Positions 26,613 to 37,074 of a stretch of 64,000 nt of DNA are shown in pieces. The stretch is taken from contig NZ_QOCB01000023.1 in NCBI RefSeq assembly GCF_003318165.1, positions 1 through 64,000 of the forward strand, in the 5' to 3' direction. Under the pieces are notes generated by a model that was given only the letters and a program-made list of their open reading frames with translations, ran no database searches and was not told where the DNA came from. Source of the DNA: Psychromonas sp. B3M02 (GTDB taxonomy: Bacteria; Pseudomonadota; Gammaproteobacteria; Enterobacterales; Psychromonadaceae). Position 1 is the first letter of the stretch, and the number at the start of each line of letters is the position of its first letter. Both the position numbers and the translations under genes were made by a program.

Positions 26613-29036
26613 CTAGAAAACATCACCAATATTAAATGAGAAGATTTCAGTTGTATCACCAGCATAATCTTTCAATGGTACAGCTAACGTAAAGACTAAT
26701 GGCCCTAACGGCGATACCCATGTTAATTGAGTCCCCATTGAAACACGCGTTCGTCCCGGTTTAGAGTAGTCGCCTGCGTAATCACAATTACGAGAACAAC
26801 TGTAAGAAGAATATGTATCGTAATCAAACTCCGTATCCCATACTTCACCGGCATCAACGAACACACTACTACGTAATTGTCTTGAGTAAGCTTCATCTAA
26901 GAACGGTGTTGGGAAGATAAGTTCCGCACTTAATGTATATTTTGCGTTACCACCTACGGCACTACTCGTATAAGTATTAGTGGTATTACCACTATTATTC
27001 ACACCAGTATAGAAAGCACGCGGGCCAACTGAATTACTAGAGAAACCACGTATCGTACGGTAACCGCCCACATAGTAGTTTTCAAAGAAAGGTAAAATTT
27101 GGTCACTGCCTTCGAAAGTTCCGTAACCATTACCGTAACCTAGGCTACCACGTAACAATGTCGTCCATGATCCATCTAACGTCAAACGTTGATAATTACG
27201 AATATCAAAATTGAGTTTAAAATATTGTAAATCTGAACCAGGAATTGTCATTTCTCCTTTCAGAGTATGTGACATACCTTGTGTAGCTAGTTGACCTCTA
27301 TCCAAGTTATTACGAGTCCAGGTAGCACTAGCATCAAAGTTTTTAAAGTTTGCACTGCCATCCGACTTTTGGAATGAACCATAAATATCCCAGAAATCAC
27401 TTAATTGCTCATAACCATTTAATTGTGAAATACCGTTATTTTCCCAACCGATACTAAAGCCTAGACGGTTAATTTCATTAACAGGGAAACCAGCACTCAA
27501 TTTAAGTCCATAAGTGGTATTGGTATAATCCACGATGTTGGCATCACCCGCTTCAAATTTATTGTAATAAATTTGAGCACCGCCACTCACACCATCTTTT
27601 GTTAAGTAAGGTGTGCTGTAACTCAGGTCTGCACTTAAACTATAATCATTGACTTTAGTTTGTAATGAGATTTTATCACCACTACCAAGGAAGTTACTTT
27701 CAGAGATACCACCGCTTAAACTAACACCTGAATCGGTACCAAAACCAATACCAGCATTAAAGCTACCAGAAGATTGCTCTTCCACTTTGACATTGATATC
27801 GACTAAGTCATCACTAACACGTTCAGTATCTATATCCACTTTCGAGAAATAACCTAATCGATTTAAACGCGCGCGTGAAAGCTCGATATTTTCGCTAGAT
27901 AACCAGCCACCTTCCATTTGACGCATTTCTCGACGTAGTACCACATCTTTAGTTGCAGTATTACCTGAAATATTAATATATCTTACATAACCACGTTGAC
28001 CAGGGTCGACAGAAAAATTAACCACAACGGTATTAGTTTCATCATCAATCTCAGGGTAAGTGTTAATTTGAGGGAAGGCATACCCTAAACGGCCAAAGTA
28101 TTTACTGATGCTTTGCTCTACAGCAGCTACTTCTGACGCGGCATACACATCACCTTTCTTAAACGAGACTAAGCTCTTAATATCGTCATCATGGCCTAAT
28201 AAATCACCAATAAAGGTAACATCAGAGACGTTATAAACATCACCTTCTTGTACGTTAACAGTAACGTAAACGCCTTTTTTATTGGGTCTCAAAGCGACTT
28301 GTGTTTCATCAATTTTAAAACGGATATAACCACGGTCTAGGTAGTAACTTTTAATCACTTCTAGGTCACCCGACAGTTTTTGCTTCTGATAGTTATCATC
28401 GGCAAACAGATCCCACCAACCAGCAGATTCACTTAGGGTTAAACGTTTTAATAGTTGTTCATCAGAGTAAACGCTATTACCTACAATATTGATTTGTTCA
28501 ATTTTAGCGGTTAAGCCTTCACGGAAAACAAATTGCAGCGAGACACGGTTTCTTGGTAAAGGTGTCACAATAGTTTCTACTTGTGCACTGTATTTACCTA
28601 CACTGTGATAAAAATCTTCTAAGCTTTTTTCAATACTGGTTAATACCGTTCTATCTAAAGTATCACCCACTTGAATTGATGAAGACTTTAATGAATCTAA
28701 GATTTGCTCTTCACTTAACTTATCATTACCTGTTAATTCAATGGCACTGATCGTTGGACGCTCTTTCACTTTAAAAACAAGAACAGAATCATCTCTAAAT
28801 AATTGAATCGATTCAAAGTAACTGGTGCTATATAACTTTTTAATCGCTTGAGACAAATCATAATCGTCAACTTGGTCACCTTCACGGATCGGTAAGCTCA
28901 ATAATGCCGCACCTAAAGTGACACGTTGTAAGCCTTCAAATTGTAAATCGGAAATAGTGAACTCTTCAGCAGCAACAAAGTTAGAAAAGCACCCTGTGAC
29001 AGTCAAGGCCATGGCCAACAAATATTTCTTAAACAT
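26613..29036 (-). CDS. bamA: Outer membrane protein assembly factor BamA
   Basis: Essential core of the BAM complex that folds beta-barrel proteins into the outer membrane. 807 aa. A signal peptide (ends near FVAAEE), five POTRA domains over about residues 24-420 (the first starts EFTISDLQFEGLQRV), then a 16-strand barrel to the C-terminus. The barrel lid motif IRGF is present (VGGYRTIRGFSSN), and the protein ends in Phe (NIGDVF), the usual insertion signal. It lies in the conserved rseP-bamA-skp order. Confidence 0.97.
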   Translation of the reverse strand: MFKKYLLAMALTVTGCFSNFVAAEEFTISDLQFEGLQRVTLGAALLSLPIREGDQVDDYDLSQAIKKLYSTSYFESIQLFRDDSVLVFKVKERPTISAIELTGNDKLSEEQILDSLKSSSIQVGDTLDRTVLTSIEKSLEDFYHSVGKYSAQVETIVTPLPRNRVSLQFVFREGLTAKIEQINIVGNSVYSDEQLLKRLTLSESAGWWDLFADDNYQKQKLSGDLEVIKSYYLDRGYIRFKIDETQVALRPNKKGVYVTVNVQEGDVYNVSDVTFIGDLLGHDDDIKSLVSFKKGDVYAASEVAAVEQSISKYFGRLGYAFPQINTYPEIDDETNTVVVNFSVDPGQRGYVRYINISGNTATKDVVLRREMRQMEGGWLSSENIELSRARLNRLGYFSKVDIDTERVSDDLVDINVKVEEQSSGSFNAGIGFGTDSGVSLSGGISESNFLGSGDKISLQTKVNDYSLSADLSYSTPYLTKDGVSGGAQIYYNKFEAGDANIVDYTNTTYGLKLSAGFPVNEINRLGFSIGWENNGISQLNGYEQLSDFWDIYGSFQKSDGSANFKNFDASATWTRNNLDRGQLATQGMSHTLKGEMTIPGSDLQYFKLNFDIRNYQRLTLDGSWTTLLRGSLGYGNGYGTFEGSDQILPFFENYYVGGYRTIRGFSSNSVGPRAFYTGVNNSGNTTNTYTSSAVGGNAKYTLSAELIFPTPFLDEAYSRQLRSSVFVDAGEVWDTEFDYDTYSSYSCSRNCDYAGDYSKPGRTRVSMGTQLTWVSPLGPLVFTLAVPLKDYAGDTTEIFSFNIGDVF

Positions 29037-29154
29037 TCTCTACGAAATCCTTTACTGCACTGGAGTGCAAAACAGTTTAAACATATAGATTAATAGCGCA
29101 GTGTATCATCATCATTTAATGATAATTACTCTCACTGATGATTTATTTGTACTT

Positions 29155-30528
29155 TTATAATAAATTAAGGTCATTCAATACGGCGATTGACATAAAAGTA
29201 ACCAATACCGCCGCACCGATTTTAAAACCAATCTCTTGAACTCGTTCAGAGACTTCTTTGCCTGTTACGGCCTCGATGAAGTAATACACTAGGTGTCCTC
29301 CATCTAATACAGGTAATGGGATCAAGTTCATAATACCCAAGTTAACACTGATCAGCGCGATAAACCCTAAAAAGTAAACAAATCCGTAATCAGCACTCAT
29401 ACCAGCGCCTTTAGCGATACCAATTGGCCCACTTAAGTTTTTAACCGATAAATCACCAGTGACTAGCTTAACTAAGGTACTAAAAGTCAGCTCCGATAGT
29501 TGCCAAGTTTTATCAATACCTTTCAACGCCGCATCCACAACACCATATTGTAAATTAACACGAAACTGTTCCGGGTATGGATCAACTTGTGGTGCTAAGC
29601 CAATAAAGCCTTGGATCGATCCATCACTTAGCTCACGTGCATCGGGCGTTAATGTTAGAGTTTCAATTTGTGCTTGTCTTTCAACCTTTAACTGTAATGT
29701 ATTATTGGCATTAGCTTGAATCAATTTAACAAAGCTGCTCCAATCATTAAGTGGCTGCTGATTAATGGAAATTAATTTATCTCCCACTAATAAACCACTG
29801 CGTTGCGCAGCACTATCATCGCTGATGTTATCCGCCACTAAATGTACCTGTGGAGAGTAAGGAATAAAACCTAGGCTACTAACCACTGATTGTTGCTTAG
29901 GATCAAAAGTCCAATGTTGTAATGAGACTGTATAAGTTTGGCTTGGTTCATTAACTATTTGTGAGTTCGAGCGCAAAATAGGGGCAATGGTCAAATCAAC
30001 ACTTTGTTCGCCAATTTGCCCAACTAAGGCTAAATTCAATGCTTCCCAATCTTGCACCGCTTCACCGTTCACCGCTTCCACTTCAAACCATTGCTGTTGG
30101 ATAACACTAACAGGAGAGCCTTGCTGTACTCCATTCATGATTGGTTTAGCACTATTAACGCCAATACTGTACATAATGAAGAAAGCAACAATAGCTAATA
30201 GGAAGTTCGCCAGAGGACCAGCAGCAACAATCGCAATGCGTTGCCACACGGTTTTATTATTAAAAGCAAAGTCAGCCAACTCTTCAGGAACGTCTTCAAC
30301 ACGCCCATCTAACATTTTAACGTAACCGCCTAGAGGGATAGCAGCCACTGCAAACTCGGTTCCGTGCTTATCTACTTTTTTGAATAATACTTTACCAAAG
30401 CCCAGTGAAAAACGATGTACCTTTACGCCGCAACGACGAGCAACCCAAAAATGCCCATATTCATGAATCGCCACCAAAATACTTAAAGCGATAATGAATG
30501 AGGCAGTATTCCAGAGAAAGTCTAACAA
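29155..30528 (-). CDS. rseP: Site-2 zinc metalloprotease RseP
   Basis: Inner-membrane intramembrane protease that completes cleavage of the anti-sigma factor RseA and so releases sigma-E on envelope stress. 457 aa. The zinc motif HEYGH is at residues 22-26 in the first membrane helix and the third ligand Asp409 is in PLPVLDGGH. Two periplasmic PDZ domains lie between (about 115-330). The start overlaps the dxr end by 7 bp. It is followed by bamA, a sigma-E target in E. coli. Confidence 0.96.
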   Translation of the reverse strand: MLDFLWNTASFIIALSILVAIHEYGHFWVARRCGVKVHRFSLGFGKVLFKKVDKHGTEFAVAAIPLGGYVKMLDGRVEDVPEELADFAFNNKTVWQRIAIVAAGPLANFLLAIVAFFIMYSIGVNSAKPIMNGVQQGSPVSVIQQQWFEVEAVNGEAVQDWEALNLALVGQIGEQSVDLTIAPILRSNSQIVNEPSQTYTVSLQHWTFDPKQQSVVSSLGFIPYSPQVHLVADNISDDSAAQRSGLLVGDKLISINQQPLNDWSSFVKLIQANANNTLQLKVERQAQIETLTLTPDARELSDGSIQGFIGLAPQVDPYPEQFRVNLQYGVVDAALKGIDKTWQLSELTFSTLVKLVTGDLSVKNLSGPIGIAKGAGMSADYGFVYFLGFIALISVNLGIMNLIPLPVLDGGHLVYYFIEAVTGKEVSERVQEIGFKIGAAVLVTFMSIAVLNDLNLL

Positions 30529-31721
30529 GTGATACCTCGATTAATAACGTCATCAGCTGACTGTCTGGCTATTTTATCGATCAACAGTAACTCGTCAATT
30601 GTTGATATTGTTTGTGGGGTTAACTGATTTAAGACACTTTCAACGACCACAGCTATCGCAGGAAAAGAGATACGCTCGTCTAAGAAAGCTTGTACTGCCA
30701 CTTCATTAGCGGCATTTAGCGTAGTGGTAGCATGTTGTCCTTCATAACAAGCATCTATTGCCAACTTTAAACAAGGGTAACGATTAAAGTCAGGGGCAAC
30801 AAAACTAAAATCATTGCTACTAAAGAAATCAAAATTATCCACACCACTTTTAATACGTTTTTCACCGCCCATAACATGCGCAATAGGAACACGCATATCA
30901 GGGTTACCCATTTGCGAAATCACACTACCGTCTTGGTATTGCACCATAGAGTGGATCACTGACTGAGGATGAATAATCACTTGTAGTTGTTCTTTATTAG
31001 CATTGAACAACCATTTCGCTTCTATGTACTCTAAGCCTTTATTCATCATAGTCGCTGAATCAATGGATATTTTCGGTCCCATTGACCAATTTGGATGTTG
31101 CACAGCGATTGCAGGAGTGATCTCAGAGAATTCAGATAAGGCCTTATTAAGGAATGGACCACCTGAGCCAGTTAGTAATATTTTAGACACACCTGCTTCT
31201 TGTAAATCACAGTGACCAATTGTTGCTTGTAATGCTGGTGACATAGACTGGAAAATCGCATTATGTTCACTATCAACGGGCCAAAGCTTGGCACCTGATG
31301 CTTTAACCGCTTCAATGAAGAGTGCCCCAGACATCACTAAAGATTCTTTATTGGCTAAAAAAATCTCTTTACCAGCATATACTGCTTCTAATGTGGTTTT
31401 TAAGCCAACGGCTCCCACAATTGCAGCCATCACCGAATCAATTTGTTCGCTGCCTAATAATGCCAGCACATCTTGTTCATTAAGCACTTCACAAGGTAAG
31501 TTATGCGCTTGTAACTGCTGCTTTAGTTGTTCCGACGCCTGTTGATTTGCTAACCCCACATAACGCGGTTTAAACTCAACACACAGCGCCAACATTTTTT
31601 GTACATTGCTAGCAGCATAAAGAAACTGTACTTTATATAAATTGGGGTTATGGCGACAAACACTTAATGTACTATCACCAATAGATCCAGTTGCGCCTAA
31701 AACAGCTAATTTTTTGATCAT
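30522..31721 (-). CDS. dxr: 1-deoxy-D-xylulose-5-phosphate reductoisomerase
   Basis: Second enzyme of the MEP isoprenoid pathway; makes MEP from DXP with NADPH and is the fosmidomycin target. 399 aa. The NADPH-binding GATGSIGDSTL is at residues 9-19, metal/substrate binding is at VDSEHNAIFQ, and the flexible loop is at HPNWSMGPKISIDSATMMNKG. It overlaps cdsA by 1 bp and rseP by 7 bp. Placement between cdsA and rseP is the Vibrio-like order; in E. coli dxr lies before uppS. Confidence 0.97.
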   Translation of the reverse strand: MIKKLAVLGATGSIGDSTLSVCRHNPNLYKVQFLYAASNVQKMLALCVEFKPRYVGLANQQASEQLKQQLQAHNLPCEVLNEQDVLALLGSEQIDSVMAAIVGAVGLKTTLEAVYAGKEIFLANKESLVMSGALFIEAVKASGAKLWPVDSEHNAIFQSMSPALQATIGHCDLQEAGVSKILLTGSGGPFLNKALSEFSEITPAIAVQHPNWSMGPKISIDSATMMNKGLEYIEAKWLFNANKEQLQVIIHPQSVIHSMVQYQDGSVISQMGNPDMRVPIAHVMGGEKRIKSGVDNFDFFSSNDFSFVAPDFNRYPCLKLAIDACYEGQHATTTLNAANEVAVQAFLDERISFPAIAVVVESVLNQLTPQTISTIDELLLIDKIARQSADDVINRGITC

Positions 31722-32572
31722 TACGCTAACCAGTAAATATAGATAAGTGCAAACACAGGAATAGCCGCTGTTAAGCTATCAATACGGTCTAAAATACCAC
31801 CATGACCAGGCAACAAATTACCACTGTCTTTTAAGCCCGCTTCACGTTTGAAAATACTTTCTGTTAAGTCACCTAGGGCAGACACTAAAGTAGTGACAAT
31901 AGAAGCAATGAAAAAGACCAATAACTTGCTTTCTGCTATTGCAAAATATTGACTAGCAAAATAAGCCACAATCACTGCACAGAATAAACCACCTAATAAG
32001 CCTTCAATCGTCTTACCCGGGCTAACGTTAGGCGCTAACTTGTGTTTACCAAACTGTCGTCCAGCAAAATAAGCACCAGAATCTGCCGCCCACACCAACA
32101 GGAACACATACATCACTAATTGTGAACCAAAGTAGAAGTCAGCATTCATATTAACTGAACGTAATACCACTAACCCCCAGAAGAAAGGTAATAAGGTTAA
32201 TAAGCCAAATCCCCCTTTAATCATCGGACTTTCTTTCCAGCTTGATGCAGAGCCTGGGTAACCAATCACCATTAGTAATGCGAGGCACCACCAAACAGCT
32301 GCAACGACTAAACCAGAAGAGATAAATGAATTTAAGGTTTGCCCTAACCAGATATGTTCAACAGGCATTAAAAACAGCGTAACTCCGAGGATCAAAGCAA
32401 AAAGATATAACAGTTTAGAAGAAGGGGTTTTACTGACAAATCCCGCCCACTCTTTAGTCGCTAATAAAAACACCACGGATGCGAATAAAATAAAAAATTG
32501 AAGCGGTAAAAAGAAAATAGCAGCAATCGCTAATGGCGCTAAAATAAGCGCAGTTAAAATTCGTTGTTTCAC
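31721..32572 (-). CDS. cdsA: Phosphatidate cytidylyltransferase
   Basis: Integral inner-membrane enzyme that makes CDP-diacylglycerol from phosphatidate and CTP, the branch point of phospholipid synthesis. 283 aa with about eight hydrophobic segments. The CDS family signature is clear near the C-terminus: SIFKREAGLKDSGNLLPGHGG followed by ILDRIDSL. It lies about 50 nt after uppS. Confidence 0.96.
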   Translation of the reverse strand: MKQRILTALILAPLAIAAIFFLPLQFFILFASVVFLLATKEWAGFVSKTPSSKLLYLFALILGVTLFLMPVEHIWLGQTLNSFISSGLVVAAVWWCLALLMVIGYPGSASSWKESPMIKGGFGLLTLLPFFWGLVVLRSVNMNADFYFGSQLVMYVFLLVWAADSGAYFAGRQFGKHKLAPNVSPGKTIEGLLGGLFCAVIVAYFASQYFAIAESKLLVFFIASIVTTLVSALGDLTESIFKREAGLKDSGNLLPGHGGILDRIDSLTAAIPVFALIYIYWLA

Positions 32573-32622
32573 AGAAAAGTCCCGTTATTATCTGTAGACC
32601 AAAAATACCTAGTTGGCATCAA

Positions 32623-33360
32623 TTAGCAGTTTACTTGCGCACTAGTTTGTCCAAAACGTCGCTCTTTACCTGAGAATACATCGAGTGCTAACTGAAACGC
32701 TTCCGCATCAAAATCTGGCCATAATGTATCAGTAAAATAAAGCTCAGCGTATGCCAGTTGCCATAATAAAAAGTTACTAATACGGTAATCACCGCCAGTA
32801 CGAATCATTAGGTCTACGCTAGGTAGGTCACCTAAACTTAGGGTTTTACATAATACGTTTTCATCGATCTGATCGACGCTTAACTCACCACTTTCTACTT
32901 GGCTAGCAATCTGCTTAGTGGCATTCGTAATATCCCAACGTCCACCATAATTAGCCGCAACATTTAACGCTAAGCCAGTATTATCTTTAGTTAACTCCTG
33001 CCCCTCTTTCACTTTCTTTTGCAGTCGCTCACTAAAGCCAGAAATATCACCAATGATGGTCAGTTTAATATTACTCTTATGTAACTTTTTGATTTCACGA
33101 CCTAAAACCATGAAGAAGAGTTCCATTAACATGCTCACTTCTTGCTCTGGACGTTTCCAATTTTCGCTACTAAAAGCAAAAATAGTTAATGCTTCAAGTT
33201 TAGTGTCTCTTGCAAAGGTGATTGTTTTGCGTAACGCAGTGACGCCATGTTTATGGCCAAAAACGCGATGTTTACCTTGTTTTTCAGACCAACGACCATT
33301 TCCGTCCATGATAATAGCAACGTGTCTTGGTAGTTTGTTATTAAGCGATTCTGAAGTCAC
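32623..33360 (-). CDS. uppS: Undecaprenyl diphosphate synthase
   Basis: Cis-prenyltransferase that makes the C55 lipid carrier for peptidoglycan and O-antigen, acting at the cytoplasmic face of the membrane. 245 aa. The substrate-binding MDGNGRW lies at residues 18-24, with the FAFSSENWKRP region, and RTGGDYRISNFLLWQLAYAE near the C-terminus. A hairpin with 8-bp arms (33384-33412) separates it from frr. Confidence 0.96.
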   Translation of the reverse strand: MTSESLNNKLPRHVAIIMDGNGRWSEKQGKHRVFGHKHGVTALRKTITFARDTKLEALTIFAFSSENWKRPEQEVSMLMELFFMVLGREIKKLHKSNIKLTIIGDISGFSERLQKKVKEGQELTKDNTGLALNVAANYGGRWDITNATKQIASQVESGELSVDQIDENVLCKTLSLGDLPSVDLMIRTGGDYRISNFLLWQLAYAELYFTDTLWPDFDAEAFQLALDVFSGKERRFGQTSAQVNC

Positions 33361-33432
33361 AGTAATCCTTTACAAAAAGTAAAATGCACCTGATACATAG
33401 TAGAAGGTGCATATATTTAATAATAGCCAGAA

Positions 33433-33990
33433 TTAAACTTCTAACAATTCAGCTTCTTTCACCGCTAATACTTCATCTACTTTTTTGATGCTTTCGTTAG
33501 TCGCTTTTTGAACTAATTCTTCACCTTGACGTTGCTGGTCTTCACTGATCTCTTTCTCTTTCTCAAGATCTTTAAAGTCACCGTTTGCATCACGACGAAT
33601 ATTACGGATAGCAATACGCGTGTTTTCAGCTTCGCCACGTACCACTTTAATTAGGTCTTTACGACGCTCTTCAGTTAAGGGAGGTAACGGGATACGGATA
33701 ACTGTGCCAGCTGACATAGGGTTTAAACCTAAGTTAGAGCCCATGATCGCTTTTTCTACAGCAGCAATTAATGTTGCATCAAATACCGTAATCGTTAATG
33801 TACGAGCATCTTCAGTTGATACGTTACCTACTTGACGTAATGGTGTGTTTGAACCGTAATAAGGCACCATGATACCGTCTAGTAAGCTAGGGTGTGCACG
33901 ACCAGTACGCACTTTTGCTAATTGGCTTTTAAATGATTCGATACTCTTGTTCATGCGTGTTTGAGCATCATCTTTGATTTCGTTAATCAT
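33433..33990 (-). CDS. frr: Ribosome recycling factor
   Basis: Splits post-termination ribosomes together with EF-G. 185 aa, the standard length. Family motifs: [15 protein letters not shown] and the [25 protein letters not shown] stretch, then the long helices of domain I. It lies 49 nt downstream of pyrH, as in most gammaproteobacteria. Confidence 0.97.
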   Translation of the reverse strand: MINEIKDDAQTRMNKSIESFKSQLAKVRTGRAHPSLLDGIMVPYYGSNTPLRQVGNVSTEDARTLTITVFDATLIAAVEKAIMGSNLGLNPMSAGTVIRIPLPPLTEERRKDLIKVVRGEAENTRIAIRNIRRDANGDFKDLEKEKEISEDQQRQGEELVQKATNESIKKVDEVLAVKEAELLEV

Positions 33991-34039
33991 ATCTTTTTCC
34001 TAACTTATTGAGTCTATATCAACACTATTTGATTGATAG

Positions 34040-34780
34040 TTAAATATTTTCTTCTGCGTGAGTAATAGTTGTACCTTCATCACCACCTAAAACAACACGA
34101 CTTAATGCTCCAGGTTTATTCATGTTAAATACACGAATTGGTAAACTATGGTCACGTGCTAAGGTAAAGGCAGCTAAATCCATCACTTGCAGCTCTTTTT
34201 CTAATACTGTTTGGTAATCTAATACACTGTACAGTTTAGCATCAGGGTTTTTAACAGGGTCTGCGTCGTAAACACCATCTACTTTTGTGCCTTTTAATAC
34301 TGCATCTGCTTCGATTTCGATACCACGTAAACAGGCTGCAGAATCAGTAGTAAAGAATGGGTTACCAGTACCTGCAGAGAAGATAACTACTGTACCTAGT
34401 TTTAAATACTTAATCGCTTCAGCCCAGTTATAATCATCACATACACCGTTTAATGGGATAGCTGACATTAAGCGAGAGTTCACGTGTGAACGATGTAATG
34501 CATCACGCATTGCTAAACCGTTCATTACCGTTGCTAACATGCCCATGTGATCACCTACAACACGATTCATACCAGCTTGTGCTAAGCCAGCACCACGGAA
34601 GATATTACCGCCACCAATAACCAAACCAACTTGAACACCAGATTCAATTAAAGATTTGATCTCTAAGGCCATGCGATCTAGCACTTTTGGGTCAATACCG
34701 AACCCTTCTTCACCAACGAGAGCCTCGCCACTTAATTTTAATAAAATACGACGATAAGCAGATTTTGGGTTAGTGCTCAT
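34040..34780 (-). CDS. pyrH: Uridylate kinase
   Basis: Hexameric amino-acid-kinase-fold enzyme that phosphorylates UMP to UDP. I chose the ATG at 34780 ([21 protein letters not shown], 246 aa): AAGGA lies 8 nt upstream, and the 17-codon longer frame has no ribosome-binding site. Motifs: [20 protein letters not shown] and the [12 protein letters not shown] uridine-binding region. It lies between tsf and frr, with the tsf terminator (34897-34927) upstream. Confidence 0.96.
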   Translation of the reverse strand: MSTNPKSAYRRILLKLSGEALVGEEGFGIDPKVLDRMALEIKSLIESGVQVGLVIGGGNIFRGAGLAQAGMNRVVGDHMGMLATVMNGLAMRDALHRSHVNSRLMSAIPLNGVCDDYNWAEAIKYLKLGTVVIFSAGTGNPFFTTDSAACLRGIEIEADAVLKGTKVDGVYDADPVKNPDAKLYSVLDYQTVLEKELQVMDLAAFTLARDHSLPIRVFNMNKPGALSRVVLGGDEGTTITHAEENI

Positions 34781-34896
34781 AATTCCATTCCTTAAGTTGA
34801 AATAATACCGATTTTTTAAAAAAATTATCAAAAGAGTTTTAAAAAATAGGACTAAAGTAGGTGATTATTCGGAAAATTTCTATTACTTTTTAATAT

Positions 34897-34927
34897 AAAA
34901 GAACCGCAGTCATGCCGCGGTTCTTTT
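34897..34927 (-). terminator. Terminator of the rpsB-tsf operon
   Basis: 11-bp stem AAAAGAACCGC / GCGGTTCTTTT with a 9-nt loop, A/T-rich on both sides, starting about 48 nt past the tsf stop. Confidence 0.8.
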
Positions 34928-34974
34928 TTACAACGGCCTATGTGTTAAACATTACCTATTATTTTTGAAGCAGA

Positions 34975-35844
34975 TTACTTAGCAGCAGCCATTGTTGCAG
35001 CAACTTCAGCAGCAAAATCTTCTTCTTTTTTCTCAATACCTTCACCAACTTCTAGGCGAACAAACGAAACAACGTCTGCACTTGCACCTTTAAGAAGTTT
35101 AGCAACAGAGATTGATGGGTCTTTAATGAAAGATTGACCAGTTAAACTTACTTCACCAGTAAATTTAGCCATACGACCATTAACCATCTTCTCTGCGATT
35201 TCAGCAGGCTTGCCACTTTCAATCGCGATTTGTAATTGAATTTCTTTTTCTTTAGCAACTACGTCTGCAGGTACATCTTCAGGCTTAACAAACTGAGGAG
35301 CAGCTGCTGCAACGTGCATTGCGATATCTTTAGCTAGTTCAGCGTCACCGCCAGTTAGCACAGAGATAACACCGATTTTACGGCTGTGTACGTAAGCGCC
35401 TAGGTTTTCACCTTCAACGATTTGTAAACGACGTACAGAAATGTTTTCACCGATTTTAGCAACTAAAAGTTCACGTGCTTCGTCAACTGTAATGTCATCG
35501 TATGCAAGTGCGTTTAGTGCTTCAACTGAGTCAACTTTGTTTGCAAGTGCAATATCAGCTACTTTTTCAGCGAATGCTAAGAAGCTTTTATCCATTGCAA
35601 CGAAGTCTGTTTCACAGTTAACTTCAATGATTAATGCTGTAGTACCGTCTGTTTTAGCAAAGATAGCGCCTTCAGCAGCGATACGGCCTGCTTTTTTAGC
35701 TGCTTTAATTGCACCTGATTTACGCATATTTTCAATTGCAAGCTCGATGTCGCCATCTGCCTCAACTAATGCTTTTTTACAATCCATCATACCCGCAGCT
35801 GTGCGGTCACGAAGTTCTTTAACTTGCTTAGCTGTAATAGCCAT
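34975..35844 (-). CDS. tsf: Translation elongation factor Ts
   Basis: Guanine-nucleotide exchange factor for EF-Tu. 289 aa. The N-terminal UBA-like domain contains [19 protein letters not shown], and the core has the paired EF-Ts repeats ([28 protein letters not shown]). It lies 99 nt downstream of rpsB in the universal rpsB-tsf operon. Confidence 0.98.
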   Translation of the reverse strand: MAITAKQVKELRDRTAAGMMDCKKALVEADGDIELAIENMRKSGAIKAAKKAGRIAAEGAIFAKTDGTTALIIEVNCETDFVAMDKSFLAFAEKVADIALANKVDSVEALNALAYDDITVDEARELLVAKIGENISVRRLQIVEGENLGAYVHSRKIGVISVLTGGDAELAKDIAMHVAAAAPQFVKPEDVPADVVAKEKEIQLQIAIESGKPAEIAEKMVNGRMAKFTGEVSLTGQSFIKDPSISVAKLLKGASADVVSFVRLEVGEGIEKKEEDFAAEVAATMAAAK

Positions 35845-35943
35845 CGTTTGAATTCCTATATTATTTCTATAAAAAAGGGGTCATATAGACCCCTGATAAC
35901 CAACCAAATATTGGTTAATAAGAGCTTCTATTTAAAGAAGAGC

Positions 35944-36675
35944 TTATTTCTCAGCTGATTCTTCTTCAACAAAACCTTCAGCGACTACTACTTCTGCAGT
36001 ACGGCCTTCTTTAACAGCTTCAGCAGCTGCACTTAAGTAAAGCTTAACTGCACGGATAGCATCATCATTACCAGGAACGATGTAATCGATGTTATCTGGG
36101 CAAGAGTTAGTATCTACAACAGCGATAACTGGAATACCTAGGTTATTCGCTTCTTTAATTGCAATGTGCTCGTGATCTGCATCGATTACGAAGATTGCAT
36201 CTGGGATACCACCCATGTTTTTGATACCACCAAGTGTTTTTTCAAGCTTTTCTAATTCACGAGTACGCATTAGCGCTTCTTTCTTAGTTAGCTTGTCAAA
36301 AGTACCGTCTTGGCTTTGAGTTTCAAGATCTTTCAAACGTTTGATCGATTGACGAACTGTTTTCCAGTTAGTCAACATACCACCTAACCAGCGGTGATCT
36401 ACGTAAAACTGATCACATGAAATAGCAGCTTCTTTAACAGCTTCTGAAGCTGCACGTTTAGTACCAACAAAAAGGATTTTACCTTTTTTAGCTGCTTTAG
36501 CTTCTAAGAAGTTAAGCGCTTGGTTAAACATTGGAACTGTTTTTTCAAGGTTGATGATATGAACTTTGTTACGAGCACCAAAAATGAATGGTTTCATTTT
36601 TGGGTTCCAGTAACGAGTTTGGTGACCGAAGTGAACGCCTGCTTGTAGCATATCGCGCATTGATACTGTTGCCAT
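35944..36675 (-). CDS. rpsB: 30S ribosomal protein S2
   Basis: Small-subunit ribosomal protein that in E. coli is needed for S1 binding and represses its own operon by binding the mRNA leader. 243 aa. The start [21 protein letters not shown] has the family motif, and the S2 signatures [15 protein letters not shown] and [12 protein letters not shown] are present. GAGG lies upstream of the ATG. A structured leader and a strong promoter with a GCGC discriminator lie upstream. Confidence 0.98.
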   Translation of the reverse strand: MATVSMRDMLQAGVHFGHQTRYWNPKMKPFIFGARNKVHIINLEKTVPMFNQALNFLEAKAAKKGKILFVGTKRAASEAVKEAAISCDQFYVDHRWLGGMLTNWKTVRQSIKRLKDLETQSQDGTFDKLTKKEALMRTRELEKLEKTLGGIKNMGGIPDAIFVIDADHEHIAIKEANNLGIPVIAVVDTNSCPDNIDYIVPGNDDAIRAVKLYLSAAAEAVKEGRTAEVVVAEGFVEEESAEK

Positions 36676-36881
36676 TTGAATTTCCTCTTAAGGGGTTAGG
36701 CCTCCACACATCCCATACACTCGACCATTTATTTCTTAAACAGAAAAAGGCACCCCGAGTGACGTGTCGATGCGTGTGTGTTATTTAAATAATAATCTTT
36801 AATATTCAATATGTTATAGATATCAAACAGATTATTTGGATTATTTGAGAAAGCGATCAAAAAATTAATCTATCAATCTCG
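36676..36881 (-). ncRNA. rpsB mRNA leader (candidate S2 autoregulatory element)
   Basis: About 205 nt between the predicted promoter start and rpsB. CACTCG (36718-36723) and CGAGTG (36756-36761) can pair, and flanking GT/AC-rich segments near 36704-36713 and 36769-36780 offer partial extra pairing. E. coli rpsB has a structured leader bound by S2; that this is the same element is inference from position and general layout. Confidence 0.5.
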
Positions 36882-36887
36882 GTGCGC

Positions 36888-36916
36888 TTTATACCATAGT
36901 TACTAAATTAGCTCAA
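36888..36916 (-). promoter_or_regulatory. Sigma-70 promoter of rpsB with GC discriminator
   Basis: On the minus strand TTGAGC and TATAAA are spaced by 17 bp and followed at once by GCGC. A G/C-rich discriminator next to the -10 box is typical of ribosomal-protein and rRNA promoters under ppGpp (stringent) control. Confidence 0.65.
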
Positions 36917-37074
36917 TAAATAGTGTATCGAATAACTTTTTTTTAAGTCTATTATTTAATCAGAGTAAGCCCCCTCCTTTAAACCGACTTGTTATTATTT
37001 TGTCTAGCACCAGCGCCCAAAATTCTTTATAGTTACGCTATAAATTTTTATTCAAAAAAGTGTAGAGAACTCTC

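Noticed and set aside
36588-36788. Small open frame opposite the rpsB start and leader
   Set aside because: It covers the rpsB initiation region and leader structure; no ribosome-binding site or homology.
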